Source: Vogesella sp. XCS3 (lineage in GTDB: Bacteria > Pseudomonadota > Gammaproteobacteria > Burkholderiales > Chromobacteriaceae). From it: 64,000 bases of DNA. A model generated the notes under the pieces. That model worked only from the letters and a program-made list of their open reading frames with translations. It was not told the origin of the DNA and made no database searches. The translations under genes were made by a program, and so were the position numbers. Below are positions 56,726-64,000 of the stretch, one piece after another (positions within the stretch are counted from its first letter, which is position 1; each line of letters opens with the position of its first letter). The stretch spans positions 3,372,501-3,436,500 of the forward strand of contig NZ_CP085530.1 of the NCBI RefSeq assembly GCF_020616155.1, read 5' to 3'.

Positions 56726-58285
56726 ATGGCAAGTCGGAAATGGGACAGGAATGAAGCTGAGCGGCGCATCGACACTCGGATGGCTGAGGTCGAGGAAGTC
56801 ACTATCAAAGAATACGTGCGTGAAACCGACCTGACGGGGCTTCCAACTGGGACAGCTTACCGGGTGGATGGCGTTCATCTCTACATCGACATTCTGAATA
56901 TCGATGAAATGCTGGACTCCGGTGGAGTGCGAGCTCACCGGCGAACCTTGCGCTTTTTGAACCTGCACTACCGGGCGGTACGCAATATTCTTCTTGATGT
57001 TGAAGCCATCCAGGTTGACTTCCACAATCAGCGCTTGCATGCGGTCTTCGCCAAACCCTATGGAGATGAAGTCGCACGTATTCATAAGGCTGTAGCTACT
57101 GCAAAGCTGATCTGTGATGTTTTGGCGCGCACCGGTGAAGATAGCGATGATCCTTTGCCTGCCGCGCAAGTACGTGTGGGCATTGACTCTGGCAAAGCCT
57201 TGGCAGTTACGAATGGCCGACGTGGTAGTAGGGAGCCGTTGTTCTTGGGTGAACCCGCGAATCTGGCAGCGAAGCTTTCTGGTGGTGGGACCGCTACCGG
57301 AATCTACATGACCAACTTTGCGCGCAGTACTGTGGAGTGGGCATCCGTCAAGGATGAGAAAGCTACCAAGCTTTCTGACAAGCAGGTGGAAGAGTCGCAG
57401 GACAAGGCTAACCTCGGAATCACAGTAGATGATGTGATTGCGGATTGGGAGGCTGATTTGGACAAGAATCCGATCGGCTCTTTCGATTTCACTCGCCATA
57501 CCCCACCTTTCGGTAGCCTTGATCTTGACTTGCTGTCACCCAAGAACTCTCGTCGCCAGGAAGCTACCTCCATTTACGCGGATATTGATGGCTTTACAAA
57601 GTACGTTGCTGAACGTATTGAAGATGACGAATCGGCGAAGGATGTCGTCAGGACACTTCATGTGCTGAGAGCGGAGCTAGACTCGGTTCTGTATAACGAC
57701 TTTGCAGGTCTCAAGATCCGTTTTATCGGTGATTGTGTACACGGAATCCTGGTTGAGGGAACCGCGCATACAACAGATGACGATGAGACTGCGAAGAACG
57801 CCATGCTTTGTGCGGCGGCCATGCGCAGCAGTTTCGAGTTGGCCATGGAGACCCTTACGGAAGAAGGCGTCGATGCCGGGAATCTTGGATTGGCAATCGG
57901 CTTGGAGCATGGATTTTTAGTTGTAACAAGGCTTGGCATTAAAGGAGAGATGATCCGCTGCTGTATTAGCAGGTCGGTCCTTAGCTCTGAAGAAGAGCAG
58001 CTTCGTTGCGATGGGTCTGAAACTGCTATCGGGCCGGAACTTAACAAGTCAGCCCCGGATACTTTCAAAGAGCTGTTTGGTGAGGAAAGAATCAGGTCGG
58101 GTTTTGACTATGATGAAGCCACCCTCAGTCTTGAGAAAAAGACAAAGGCATCGACCGCACGTGCAGAGGGCAATTTGCTCCGCCCTGCTACTGTTGCGAC
58201 CGCTGTGGCAAGCACCGCGACCGCAGGGTTTAGTTTCCCCTCGCAAGCAGCATCTCCGTCTAAAATTCCGCCGGGCTTTGCCTGA
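56726..58285 (+). CDS. Protein with two class III nucleotide cyclase domains, partner of an E2-E1 enzyme
   Basis: The protein has 519 residues. The N-terminal cyclase-like domain (about 42-190) keeps Asp55 in YIDILN and the Asn/Lys segment GEPANLAAKL (Asn179, Lys183). Its second metal position reads His-Asn (FHNQRLHAVF) instead of Gly-Asp. The C-terminal domain (about 278-425) has both metal Asp (ADIDGF, Asp286; FIGDCVHGILVE, Asp336) but lacks the Asn-x-x-x-Arg/Lys segment. The halves therefore look complementary, making one active site as in C1/C2 cyclases. The last about 35 residues are Ala/Ser/Pro-rich and end PPGFA. The E2-E1 gene overlaps its stop by one base. Substrate is unknown; a signalling cyclase of a phage-defence system is most likely. 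Confidence 0.8.
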   Translation: MASRKWDRNEAERRIDTRMAEVEEVTIKEYVRETDLTGLPTGTAYRVDGVHLYIDILNIDEMLDSGGVRAHRRTLRFLNLHYRAVRNILLDVEAIQVDFHNQRLHAVFAKPYGDEVARIHKAVATAKLICDVLARTGEDSDDPLPAAQVRVGIDSGKALAVTNGRRGSREPLFLGEPANLAAKLSGGGTATGIYMTNFARSTVEWASVKDEKATKLSDKQVEESQDKANLGITVDDVIADWEADLDKNPIGSFDFTRHTPPFGSLDLDLLSPKNSRRQEATSIYADIDGFTKYVAERIEDDESAKDVVRTLHVLRAELDSVLYNDFAGLKIRFIGDCVHGILVEGTAHTTDDDETAKNAMLCAAAMRSSFELAMETLTEEGVDAGNLGLAIGLEHGFLVVTRLGIKGEMIRCCISRSVLSSEEEQLRCDGSETAIGPELNKSAPDTFKELFGEERIRSGFDYDEATLSLEKKTKASTARAEGNLLRPATVATAVASTATAGFSFPSQAASPSKIPPGFA

Positions 58286-59422
58286 TGTGGTTCGTCAGTA
58301 ACCTTGAGAGACTTGATACCGAGATGGCGGCTCTTAAGGTATTGAGTTACGAGGGCTGGATAGACCAGGCAGAGTGGCAGGTCGAACGGGAGAGCGGCAC
58401 GTTACGAGTTAAACTCGATTTTCGTGTGGGCGAAAAAGTATACGAAGCTTGGCTCTCCTATCCGCATGTATTTCCCTGGGCACCTCCACAGATAGTACCT
58501 CGCAGAGAAGGAGAGATTTGGTCGGGGCATCAATGGGGTGTCGGAGGCGAACTGTGCTTGCAGATCCGTTCAGACAATTGGAGCCCCCTCTACACTGGCG
58601 CTGACATGGTCCGTAGTGCACGTTCGCTGCTGTTGACCGAGTGCGCCTCCGACGGGAAGGGGTATCGGCGGACTGCACCTAGCTCTCATGTGTTGAGCGA
58701 AGGGCAGCAAATGCTCTGGCAATTCCAGCGTTTGGTAGTTATGCCTGCCTTCCTGAATAAGCTGATGGAGCAGCCTGCAGGATGTAGATGTCGCCTTGCT
58801 ATCTCCTTCAGCGAGAGTGCAGTGATTTATACTCCGGCCACCCTTATGCTGGCCGATGGAACAGAGTGGGCGGACCCTAGTGTCCCCGCTGCATTTAGGG
58901 GGCGTGCCTTTACTAATGGTTATGCGCTTCCCCTTGCCACTGACGATGCCAATGCGAGCCTTGCAAAACGGCCTGATAAACTCACTGCTACCGAACTATG
59001 GTCGCAGTTCTCCGTTGAGCCGTTGACGGAAGATATGGTGCTGTTTCTCGCTCGTCCTGAGGAAGTCTATTGTCATTACCTGGATGCCAAAAAAGACACC
59101 GTTTCGAAGGTCGGGATACTTAAGCAGGAGTACGCGGCACGGCTATCTCCATCAAATGCGGTCCTTGCTTCAAAACGTATTGGACTGATCGGCGCTGGCT
59201 CCATGGGGAGTAAGATTGCCGCGAGCATTGCGCGTGCTGGGGCTCGGAAATTTCTGGTCATTGATGATGACTTAATGACTGATGGTAACTTGGTAAGGCA
59301 TGATTTAGATTGGAATTCAGTCGGTGCGCATAAAGCCGAAGCAATAAAAAAACGGTTAGAGCTGATCGCTCCAGGTATTGATGTTCAAGTATTGCGCATG
59401 AAGTTAGGTGGGCAAACCTCAA
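58285..59422 (+). pseudogene. Cap2-like fused E2-E1 ubiquitin-transfer enzyme, truncated by an IS
   Basis: The N-terminal region (about 1-155) is an E2-like fold with SYPHVFPWAPPQI and probable catalytic Cys91 in GVGGELCLQ. A linker (about 156-295) follows, then an E1/ThiF nucleotide-binding motif RIGLIGAGSMGSKIAASIARAG (298-319) with acidic VIDDD and LVRHDL. This E2-linker-E1 order is that of Cap2 in type II CBASS. Native sequence ends at residue 379 where an insertion sequence begins. The frame then runs 17 residues into the IS. The rest of the adenylation domain and the E1 Cys are gone, so it is probably inactive. The start shares one base with the cyclase stop (TGATG). Confidence 0.85.
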
Positions 59423-60458
59423 GGCTTTGTTGCACAAATCAGTGCTTGCGTCCGTCCGGTAGAATGACCGCATGAGCAAGCCCCTTCCTCCCAAGTACCA
59501 AACCATCAACTGGCAGTCATACAACCAGTCCCTCAAGCAACGAGGGCAGCTCCTTCTCTGGCTCGACAAAGGCATGAACTGGTTGGCACCGGCTACCGGC
59601 AGGCGGGGACGGCAGCTAACTTTTTCTGATGCTGCCATCCAGTTCTGTCTCACCATCAAATGCCTCTTTGGCCTGGCGCTACGGCAAGCCACAGGTATGG
59701 TCGAAAGTATGTTGCGCCTGGCTGGCCTTGACTGGGCCGTCCCCGACTTCAGCACGCTTTCCCGCCGCCAGAAAGACCTGCAAGTCCGCATCCCGGTACA
59801 GAAAAAGCAAGGTTGTCTGCATCTCTTGGTGGATAGCACCGGCATCAAGATGATGGGTGAAGGCGAGTGGAAGGTGAAAAAGCATGGCGCTGATTACCGC
59901 CGCCAATGGCGCAAGCTGCATCTGGGCATAGATGCGCAAACGCTGGAAATCCGGGCAATGGAAGTGACCGACAATCGCACTGGAGATGCCACGATGCTGC
60001 CAGAGCTGCTATCGCAAATTCCGGCGGGAGAGGGACTGGTAACCGTCACCACGGATGGGGCGTACGACACACGCCTATGTTACGCAGCGATTGCAGAGCG
60101 TGGGGCGGCAGCCATCATTCCCCCACGTCGAAATGGCCAATTCTGGAAAGGGAATTTACGGGGCAATCAGGCTCGCAATGAGTCGCTACGAGCGGTGAAG
60201 TATCTGGGGCGCGCGCTCTGGAAAAAGTGGAGTGGCTACCATCGCCGCAGCTTGGTCGAAACGAAGATGCACTGTTTCAAATTGCTGGCAGATCGGGTTA
60301 AGTCACGGGACTTTGACCGGCAAGTAGCGGAGCTTCAAATCTGTGCAGCGATTCTGAATCGCTTCACAGCACTGGGCACGCCGCAAACGGTCCGTATGGG
60401 ATAAATCCGTCTGGGGATTGGGGTAGTTCGACCTACGGCTGATTTGTGCAACAAAGCC
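59423..60458 (+). mobile_element. IS5-family (IS903-like) insertion sequence
   Basis: The element is 1036 bp long, bounded by the inverted repeats GGCTTTGTTGCACAAATCAG (59423-59442) and its reverse complement ending at 60458. The flanking nine bases (AAACCTCAA left, GATAGACAG right) do not match, so no target duplication exists. The left flank is an E2-E1 gene and the right flank a DUF3987-type gene. This indicates deletion or recombination between IS copies rather than a simple insertion. Confidence 0.93.
59472..60404 (+). CDS. IS5-family transposase
   Basis: This 310-residue DDE transposase has first catalytic Asp in LLVDSTGIK, second in VTTDGAYDTR, and the Glu region in RRSLVETKMHCFKLL (Y-x2-R-x3-E-x6-K type). 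The N-terminus MSKPLPPKYQTINWQSYNQSL and the closing AAILNRF segment are typical. It appears intact and occupies nearly the whole IS. Confidence 0.94.
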   Translation: MSKPLPPKYQTINWQSYNQSLKQRGQLLLWLDKGMNWLAPATGRRGRQLTFSDAAIQFCLTIKCLFGLALRQATGMVESMLRLAGLDWAVPDFSTLSRRQKDLQVRIPVQKKQGCLHLLVDSTGIKMMGEGEWKVKKHGADYRRQWRKLHLGIDAQTLEIRAMEVTDNRTGDATMLPELLSQIPAGEGLVTVTTDGAYDTRLCYAAIAERGAAAIIPPRRNGQFWKGNLRGNQARNESLRAVKYLGRALWKKWSGYHRRSLVETKMHCFKLLADRVKSRDFDRQVAELQICAAILNRFTALGTPQTVRMG

Positions 60459-60843
60459 GATAGACAGAGAAACACTTGTAGATGCTATTAGTCTGGTTAG
60501 ATGGTATATCAATGAGTTTCAAGTTGTATTCACAAGTAAAGAAACAGGTGTTGCATATGAGAGGTATGCACAGGAACTAGATGCATGGTTTGATAAAGTT
60601 GCACAAAAATCAGACCGGAGATTTTTCAAGAAAAATGAAATAAGGCGACATGGTCCAAATAAACTGAGGAACAAAAATAAGCTGGAAGGTGCTCTGTTGT
60701 ATTTAACGCATAATGGCAGAATTGAATTTTACGCGGAAGACTCAGTTGTGGATCTTCGTCCGCAGCAGCCGTTTGATCCTGATGAATACTACGAAACTAT
60801 CGTTGCTTATAGAAAGGGTGATTTAGCATTCTATCATTCGTAA
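60459..60843 (+). pseudogene. 3' fragment of a DUF3987-type island protein
   Basis: The open frame from the IS edge (60460) to TAA at 60841-60843 gives 127 residues without a start. ISLVRWYINEFQVVF, RFFKKNEIRRHGPNKLRNKNKLEGALLYL and THNGRIEF resemble the C-terminal region of DUF3987 (YfjI-like) primase-helicase-type proteins of genomic islands. The gene is AT-rich compared with its surroundings, suggesting foreign origin. Its 5' part was lost with the IS event. Confidence 0.6.
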
Positions 60844-60872
60844 AATGGCCATTGAGTGTTTTATATGCTTGA

Positions 60873-60906
60873 CATTATGGAGGTCTCTCACCAGGCCTCC
60901 ATAATG
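60873..60906 (+). terminator. Inverted repeat after the DUF3987 fragment
   Basis: CATTATGGAGG / CCTCCATAATG is an 11-bp stem with a 12-base loop, 29 bases after the stop. No T run follows, so it is a terminator-like hairpin only. Confidence 0.55.
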
Positions 60907-61545
60907 CTGAGTGAGTGTGACATCATTTGGAGTGAAATTTTTTCAGCAGGATGATCAGCGTGAGTTGGTACTCTCAAGGCTCCTAGCACCAGCCTTATCT
61001 CGTATTTTGGATCCAACCTTCTAATAGAGCTAGGTTGACTGTTGCCGAGATATGGTTGATGGCACAAGCGCTTCCAGGGTTCAGTGAGTGGAAATTGGCC
61101 GCCCCCCCCACCGACTGATGCAATGCAAGCCACTGCTCATCGTCGACCGTTGAGGTGTGGTAACCGCGAACCTAAGCGTCATCTGTGGCAACCGCCAAGA
61201 TCTGGCAGCTTTTCGAAACGTCGAAGGGCTACCATGACACTTCTTGCTGTGATCAAATTATAAGCTGATAAGAGTTGCGATATTGACTAGTGCAGCGAGG
61301 CTCTCATGTATCGCAGCGTCTATATCGCATGTTTTTGACATGGATCTATCTACTTTGGAAGGTGTCTAGGTGCGCATTGCATCTTATTCATGCTCGCTTG
61401 TTTCTGATTTTCCTACGCGTTGTTGACAGGATTTATTGCCAAGTATTCTTAGTGCCCGAGCGGCGTTGGTGGCATTTTGCAAAGTATCACCTGCGTTTTT
61501 GCTACTCAGCAGCAAAAACGCAGCTGTGCCATACCGCAGAAGTTA
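60907..61545. other. Gene-poor stretch in the island end
   Basis: No gene is recognised over about 640 bp. Frames of 81 (minus, 60888-61133) and 86 residues (plus, 61290-61550) show no family match. The region is AT-richer than the core genome and probably holds decayed sequence. Confidence 0.5.
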
Positions 61546-61749
61546 TGTAATGGCCCAGACCTTTCTGCACAGGTCAGGCTATTGATACGCTATCGCAGGC
61601 GTCTTCATCCCCAGAGCCTGGTGCGGGCGCCTGTAGTTGTAGAACCCGATCCAGTCTGCAATCACCCGACTGGCGTGCGCCAAGCTTTCAAAGCGGTGCC
61701 GATGCGCGCATTGCTCTTTCAAGGCGTTGATCACCTGTTTCTCTATGAG
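61546..61749 (-). mobile_element. Remnant end of an IS3-family element
   Basis: The minus strand encodes VINALKEQCAHRHRFESLAH followed by RRPHQALGMKTP, the C-terminal part of an IS3-family OrfB transposase. Downstream, TGTAATGGCCCAGACCTTTC at 61546 has the TG-type terminus of such elements. Similarity stops near 61749, so only one end remains. Confidence 0.8.
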
Positions 61750-61763
61750 ATTCTGTTTTCCAA

Positions 61764-62006
61764 CAGGAACCACTCTGGTACTCGTTTCAAGCGACCAAAG
61801 AGGCTGATCTGCGCATGCTACTACGCCGACTCTGCTATTTTGAACCGGCCTCTGTGCGACAGGTGCCAGATCAGTGGCTCGTAGGTGCTTTGTAGCCAAT
61901 GACCAAACCAGGTGGCTCTACTAGCTTTGTCGGCCCAAGTACGGTGCAGGTCGTTCAAGGTGATGAGATCATTACCTTTGTTAAGGATAGCCAACCCCTA
62001 CAATAG
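61764..62006 (+). other. Unidentified coding fragments next to the tRNA
   Basis: A 43-residue open frame without a start (61764-61895) includes DLRMLLRRLCYFEPASVR and DQWLVGAL. It is followed by ATG at 61899 opening a 35-residue frame (beginning MTKPGGSTSFVGPSTVQVV) that stops at 62006. The first looks like the end of a real gene cut by the IS3 remnant. I do not recognise either. Confidence 0.4.
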
Positions 62007-62025
62007 CCCTACAAGTTTTTTGTGC

Positions 62026-62062
62026 AAAGAAAAAGGACCTGCAGCATGTGCTGCAAGTCCTT
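62026..62062 (-). terminator. Terminator of the tRNA gene
   Basis: On the minus strand AAGGACTTGCAGCA is paired with TGCTGCAGGTCCTT (one mismatch) and followed by TTTTTCTTT. It lies nine bases downstream of the tRNA 3' end. Confidence 0.85.
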
Positions 62063-62070
62063 GTTTTCTT

Positions 62071-62149
<79 letters not shown>

Positions 62150-62180
62150 TAAAGGGGGTCAATTATAGCAAATAATTTGC

Positions 62181-64000
62181 TTATTGGTTACCCGGTTCGT
62201 TGTCCAGGAAGCTGCGCAGGCGCTCGGAGCGGGTAGGGTGGCGCAGCTTGCGCAGGGCCTTGGCTTCGATCTGGCGGATACGCTCGCGCGTTACGTCAAA
62301 CTGTTTGCCTACTTCTTCCAGCGTGTGGTCGGTGTTCATGTCGATACCGAAACGCATGCGCAGTACCTTGGCTTCGCGCGGGGTGAGCGAGTCCAGTACT
62401 TCTTTGGTTGCGTCGCGCAGGCTGGCGTACATGGCGGCTTCGGCCGGAGCTACGGTCACCGAATCTTCGATGAAGTCGCCCAGGTGGCTGTCGTCGTCGT
62501 CGCCGATCGGGGTTTCCATCGAGATAGGCTCTTTGGAAATCTTCATGATCTTGCGGATCTTGTCTTCCGGCATCTCCATTTTTTCGGCCAGCTCGGCCGG
62601 GTCCGGCTCGCGGCCGGTTTCCTGCAGGATCTGGCGGCTGATGCGATTCATCTTGTTGATGGTTTCGATCATGTGTACCGGAATACGGATGGTACGTGCT
62701 TGGTCTGCAATGGAGCGGGTGATGGCCTGGCGAATCCACCAGGTGGCGTAGGTGGAGAACTTGTAGCCACGGCGGTATTCGAACTTGTCCACCGCCTTCA
62801 TCAGGCCGATGTTGCCTTCCTGGATCAGGTCGAGGAACTGCAGGCCGCGGTTGGTGTATTTCTTGGCAATGGAGATCACCAGGCGCAGGTTGGCCTCGAT
62901 CATTTCGCGCTTGGCCAGGCGGGCTTTGGTTTCGCCCGACGACATCTGGCGGTTGATCTCTTTCAGATCGTTGATGCTCAGCATGGATTTCTGCTGCATA
63001 TCGGCGATCTTGGTTTGCTTCTCGATAATGGCGTATTTGAAGCGGCCCAGTACGTCGGACCAGTCTTTGCCACTGGCGATTTCTTTTTCAACCCACTCCA
63101 GCTTGCATTCGTTGCCGGGGAAGTTTTTCACGAAGTACTGGCGGTCCATGCGTACGCGTGTGACGCAGATGTCCAGGATTTCGCGTTCCAGCTTGCGGAT
63201 GCCGTTTACGCTGCTGCGCAGGCTTTCGCACAGGCTTTCGATCTGGCGGGTGGAGAAGCGCACGCCCATGAACAGCTCGGTGATGGCAGCTTGGGCTTCG
63301 TTGTACTGTTTGCTGGCGAAGCCGTGTTTTTCCAGGGCTTTGAGCAGGGCGTCGTATTGCTCGCGCACTTGGGCAAAGTGGGCCAGGGCTTCTTGCTTCA
63401 GCTCTTCCAGATTGGCTTCGCTGACGGCAGCTTCGTCGACGGCTTCGTCTTCTTCGTCTTCTTCTTCGTCTTCGTCGGCCAGCTCGGCGTCTACTTCTAC
63501 CGGCTCGGCAAACTCGACGGCGACAGCGGTGTCGGCTTCGGGGTCGATCATGCCATCGATGACTTCATCGATGCGCAGCTCGCCGGCTTCGACACGGCTG
63601 ATCAGCGCCAGTACCTCTGCCACGGAACCCGGGCAGGCGGACAGCGCCTGAATCATGAACTTCAGGCCTTCTTCGATACGCTTGGCGATAACGATTTCGC
63701 CTTCGCGGGTCAGCAGCTCTACCGAGCCCATTTCACGCATGTACATGCGCACGGGGTCGGTGGTGCGGCCGAACTCGGAGTCGACCGAGGACAGGGCGGC
63801 TTCGGCTTCTTCTACTGCGTCTTCGTCTGCCACGGCCGGGGTGGCGTCGGACATCAGCAGGGTTTCAGCATCGGGCGCTTCGTCGTAAACCTGGATGCCC
63901 AGGCCACCAATCATGGTGACGATGTTTTCGATCTGTTCGGCGTCGGAGACGTCTTCGGGCAGGTGGTCGTTGATCTCTGCATACGTGAGATAGCCACGTT
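62181..64000 (-). CDS. rpoD: RNA polymerase sigma-70 factor RpoD, N-terminal end outside window
   Basis: This is the housekeeping sigma factor. The visible 606 residues run from [17 protein letters not shown] (region 1.1) through an acidic spacer ([17 protein letters not shown]) and region 2 with [37 protein letters not shown]. Region 3 and region 4 follow, with [30 protein letters not shown] and the ending LRSFLDNEP. The frame stays open past the ATG at 63914 to the window edge, so that ATG is internal. It is conserved core-genome sequence marking the island border. Confidence 0.97.
   Translation of the reverse strand, partial: RGYLTYAEINDHLPEDVSDAEQIENIVTMIGGLGIQVYDEAPDAETLLMSDATPAVADEDAVEEAEAALSSVDSEFGRTTDPVRMYMREMGSVELLTREGEIVIAKRIEEGLKFMIQALSACPGSVAEVLALISRVEAGELRIDEVIDGMIDPEADTAVAVEFAEPVEVDAELADEDEEEDEEDEAVDEAAVSEANLEELKQEALAHFAQVREQYDALLKALEKHGFASKQYNEAQAAITELFMGVRFSTRQIESLCESLRSSVNGIRKLEREILDICVTRVRMDRQYFVKNFPGNECKLEWVEKEIASGKDWSDVLGRFKYAIIEKQTKIADMQQKSMLSINDLKEINRQMSSGETKARLAKREMIEANLRLVISIAKKYTNRGLQFLDLIQEGNIGLMKAVDKFEYRRGYKFSTYATWWIRQAITRSIADQARTIRIPVHMIETINKMNRISRQILQETGREPDPAELAEKMEMPEDKIRKIMKISKEPISMETPIGDDDDSHLGDFIEDSVTVAPAEAAMYASLRDATKEVLDSLTPREAKVLRMRFGIDMNTDHTLEEVGKQFDVTRERIRQIEAKALRKLRHPTRSERLRSFLDNEPGNQ

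Noticed and set aside
56726..58285. Calling the 519-residue protein a CD-NTase (standard CBASS)
   Set aside because: It lacks the GS...DxD nucleotidyltransferase pattern and instead shows class III cyclase metal and Asn/Lys segments.
59423..60458. Simple transposition into the E2-E1 gene
   Set aside because: The flanks show no target duplication and the sequence to the right does not continue the E1 domain.

Overview
The window is a denitrification and anaerobic-respiration supercluster from a betaproteobacterium, followed by a mosaic genomic island that ends at a tRNA gene and rpoD. Protein sequences, high GC codon use, the beta-type nar/nor/nirS order and the RpoD sequence suggest Neisseriales (a Chromobacteriaceae or Vogesella-like organism). 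This assignment is inference from remembered protein families, not from a search.

Region 1 (1-17.3 kb) is nitrate respiration and its molybdenum cofactor: the end of one narK, a second narK, narGHJI, moeA, moaC, a DUF2249 protein, nnrS, the convergent narXL two-component system, carbonic anhydrase, moaA and a small protein of the misnamed 'ribonucleotide reductase alpha' family. Region 2 (17.3-33.6 kb) is nitrite and NO reduction: nirE, norCB, norEF-like genes, norQ, norD, DUF3079, then nirS, two small cytochromes c, nirF, fused nirDL and nirGH siroheme decarboxylases, nirJ, nirN and a Dnr-type regulator. FNR/Dnr boxes (TTGAT-N4-ATCAA) lie before norC/nirE, nirS, nirJ and nrdD, with a near match before the standalone DUF2249 gene, so the cluster reads as one low-oxygen/NO regulon. 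Region 3 (33.6-38.7 kb) supplies anaerobic DNA precursors and quinone: nrdG, a separately encoded glycyl-radical piece of NrdD, the main nrdD gene, and the oxygen-independent ubiquinone genes ubiU, ubiV and ubiT.

Region 4 (38.7-54.4 kb) is dominated by molybdate. There are two modABC copies. One carries decayed modE and nifQ remnants; the other has intact modE and a NifQ-like gene. An orphan ModA-like protein has its own strong ModE box. Between the copies is a mobile-element block: DUF932, DUF3768, a YqaJ/lambda-exonuclease-type nuclease, a metal-binding-type protein, an XRE repressor, two tandem YwqK/MORN-like exported proteins, a GTPase and AlpA. A small tyrosine recombinase follows the second mod copy.

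Region 5 (54.4-62.1 kb) is a defence island. It holds a Pycsar pair (membrane effector PycTM and pyrimidine cyclase PycC). Further on, an operon pairs a 519-residue protein carrying two class III cyclase domains with an overlapping gene for a Cap2-like fused E2-E1 ubiquitin-transfer enzyme. Type II CBASS uses such an enzyme with a CD-NTase; here the nucleotide enzyme is a class III cyclase instead. The E2-E1 gene is cut by an IS5-family (IS903-like) element, whose other side abuts the tail of a DUF3987-type protein, so part of the system is lost in this strain. Remnants of an IS3-family element and unidentified fragments lead to a tRNA with CAT anticodon (probably tRNA-Ile2), the likely island boundary, and then rpoD, which runs off the window.
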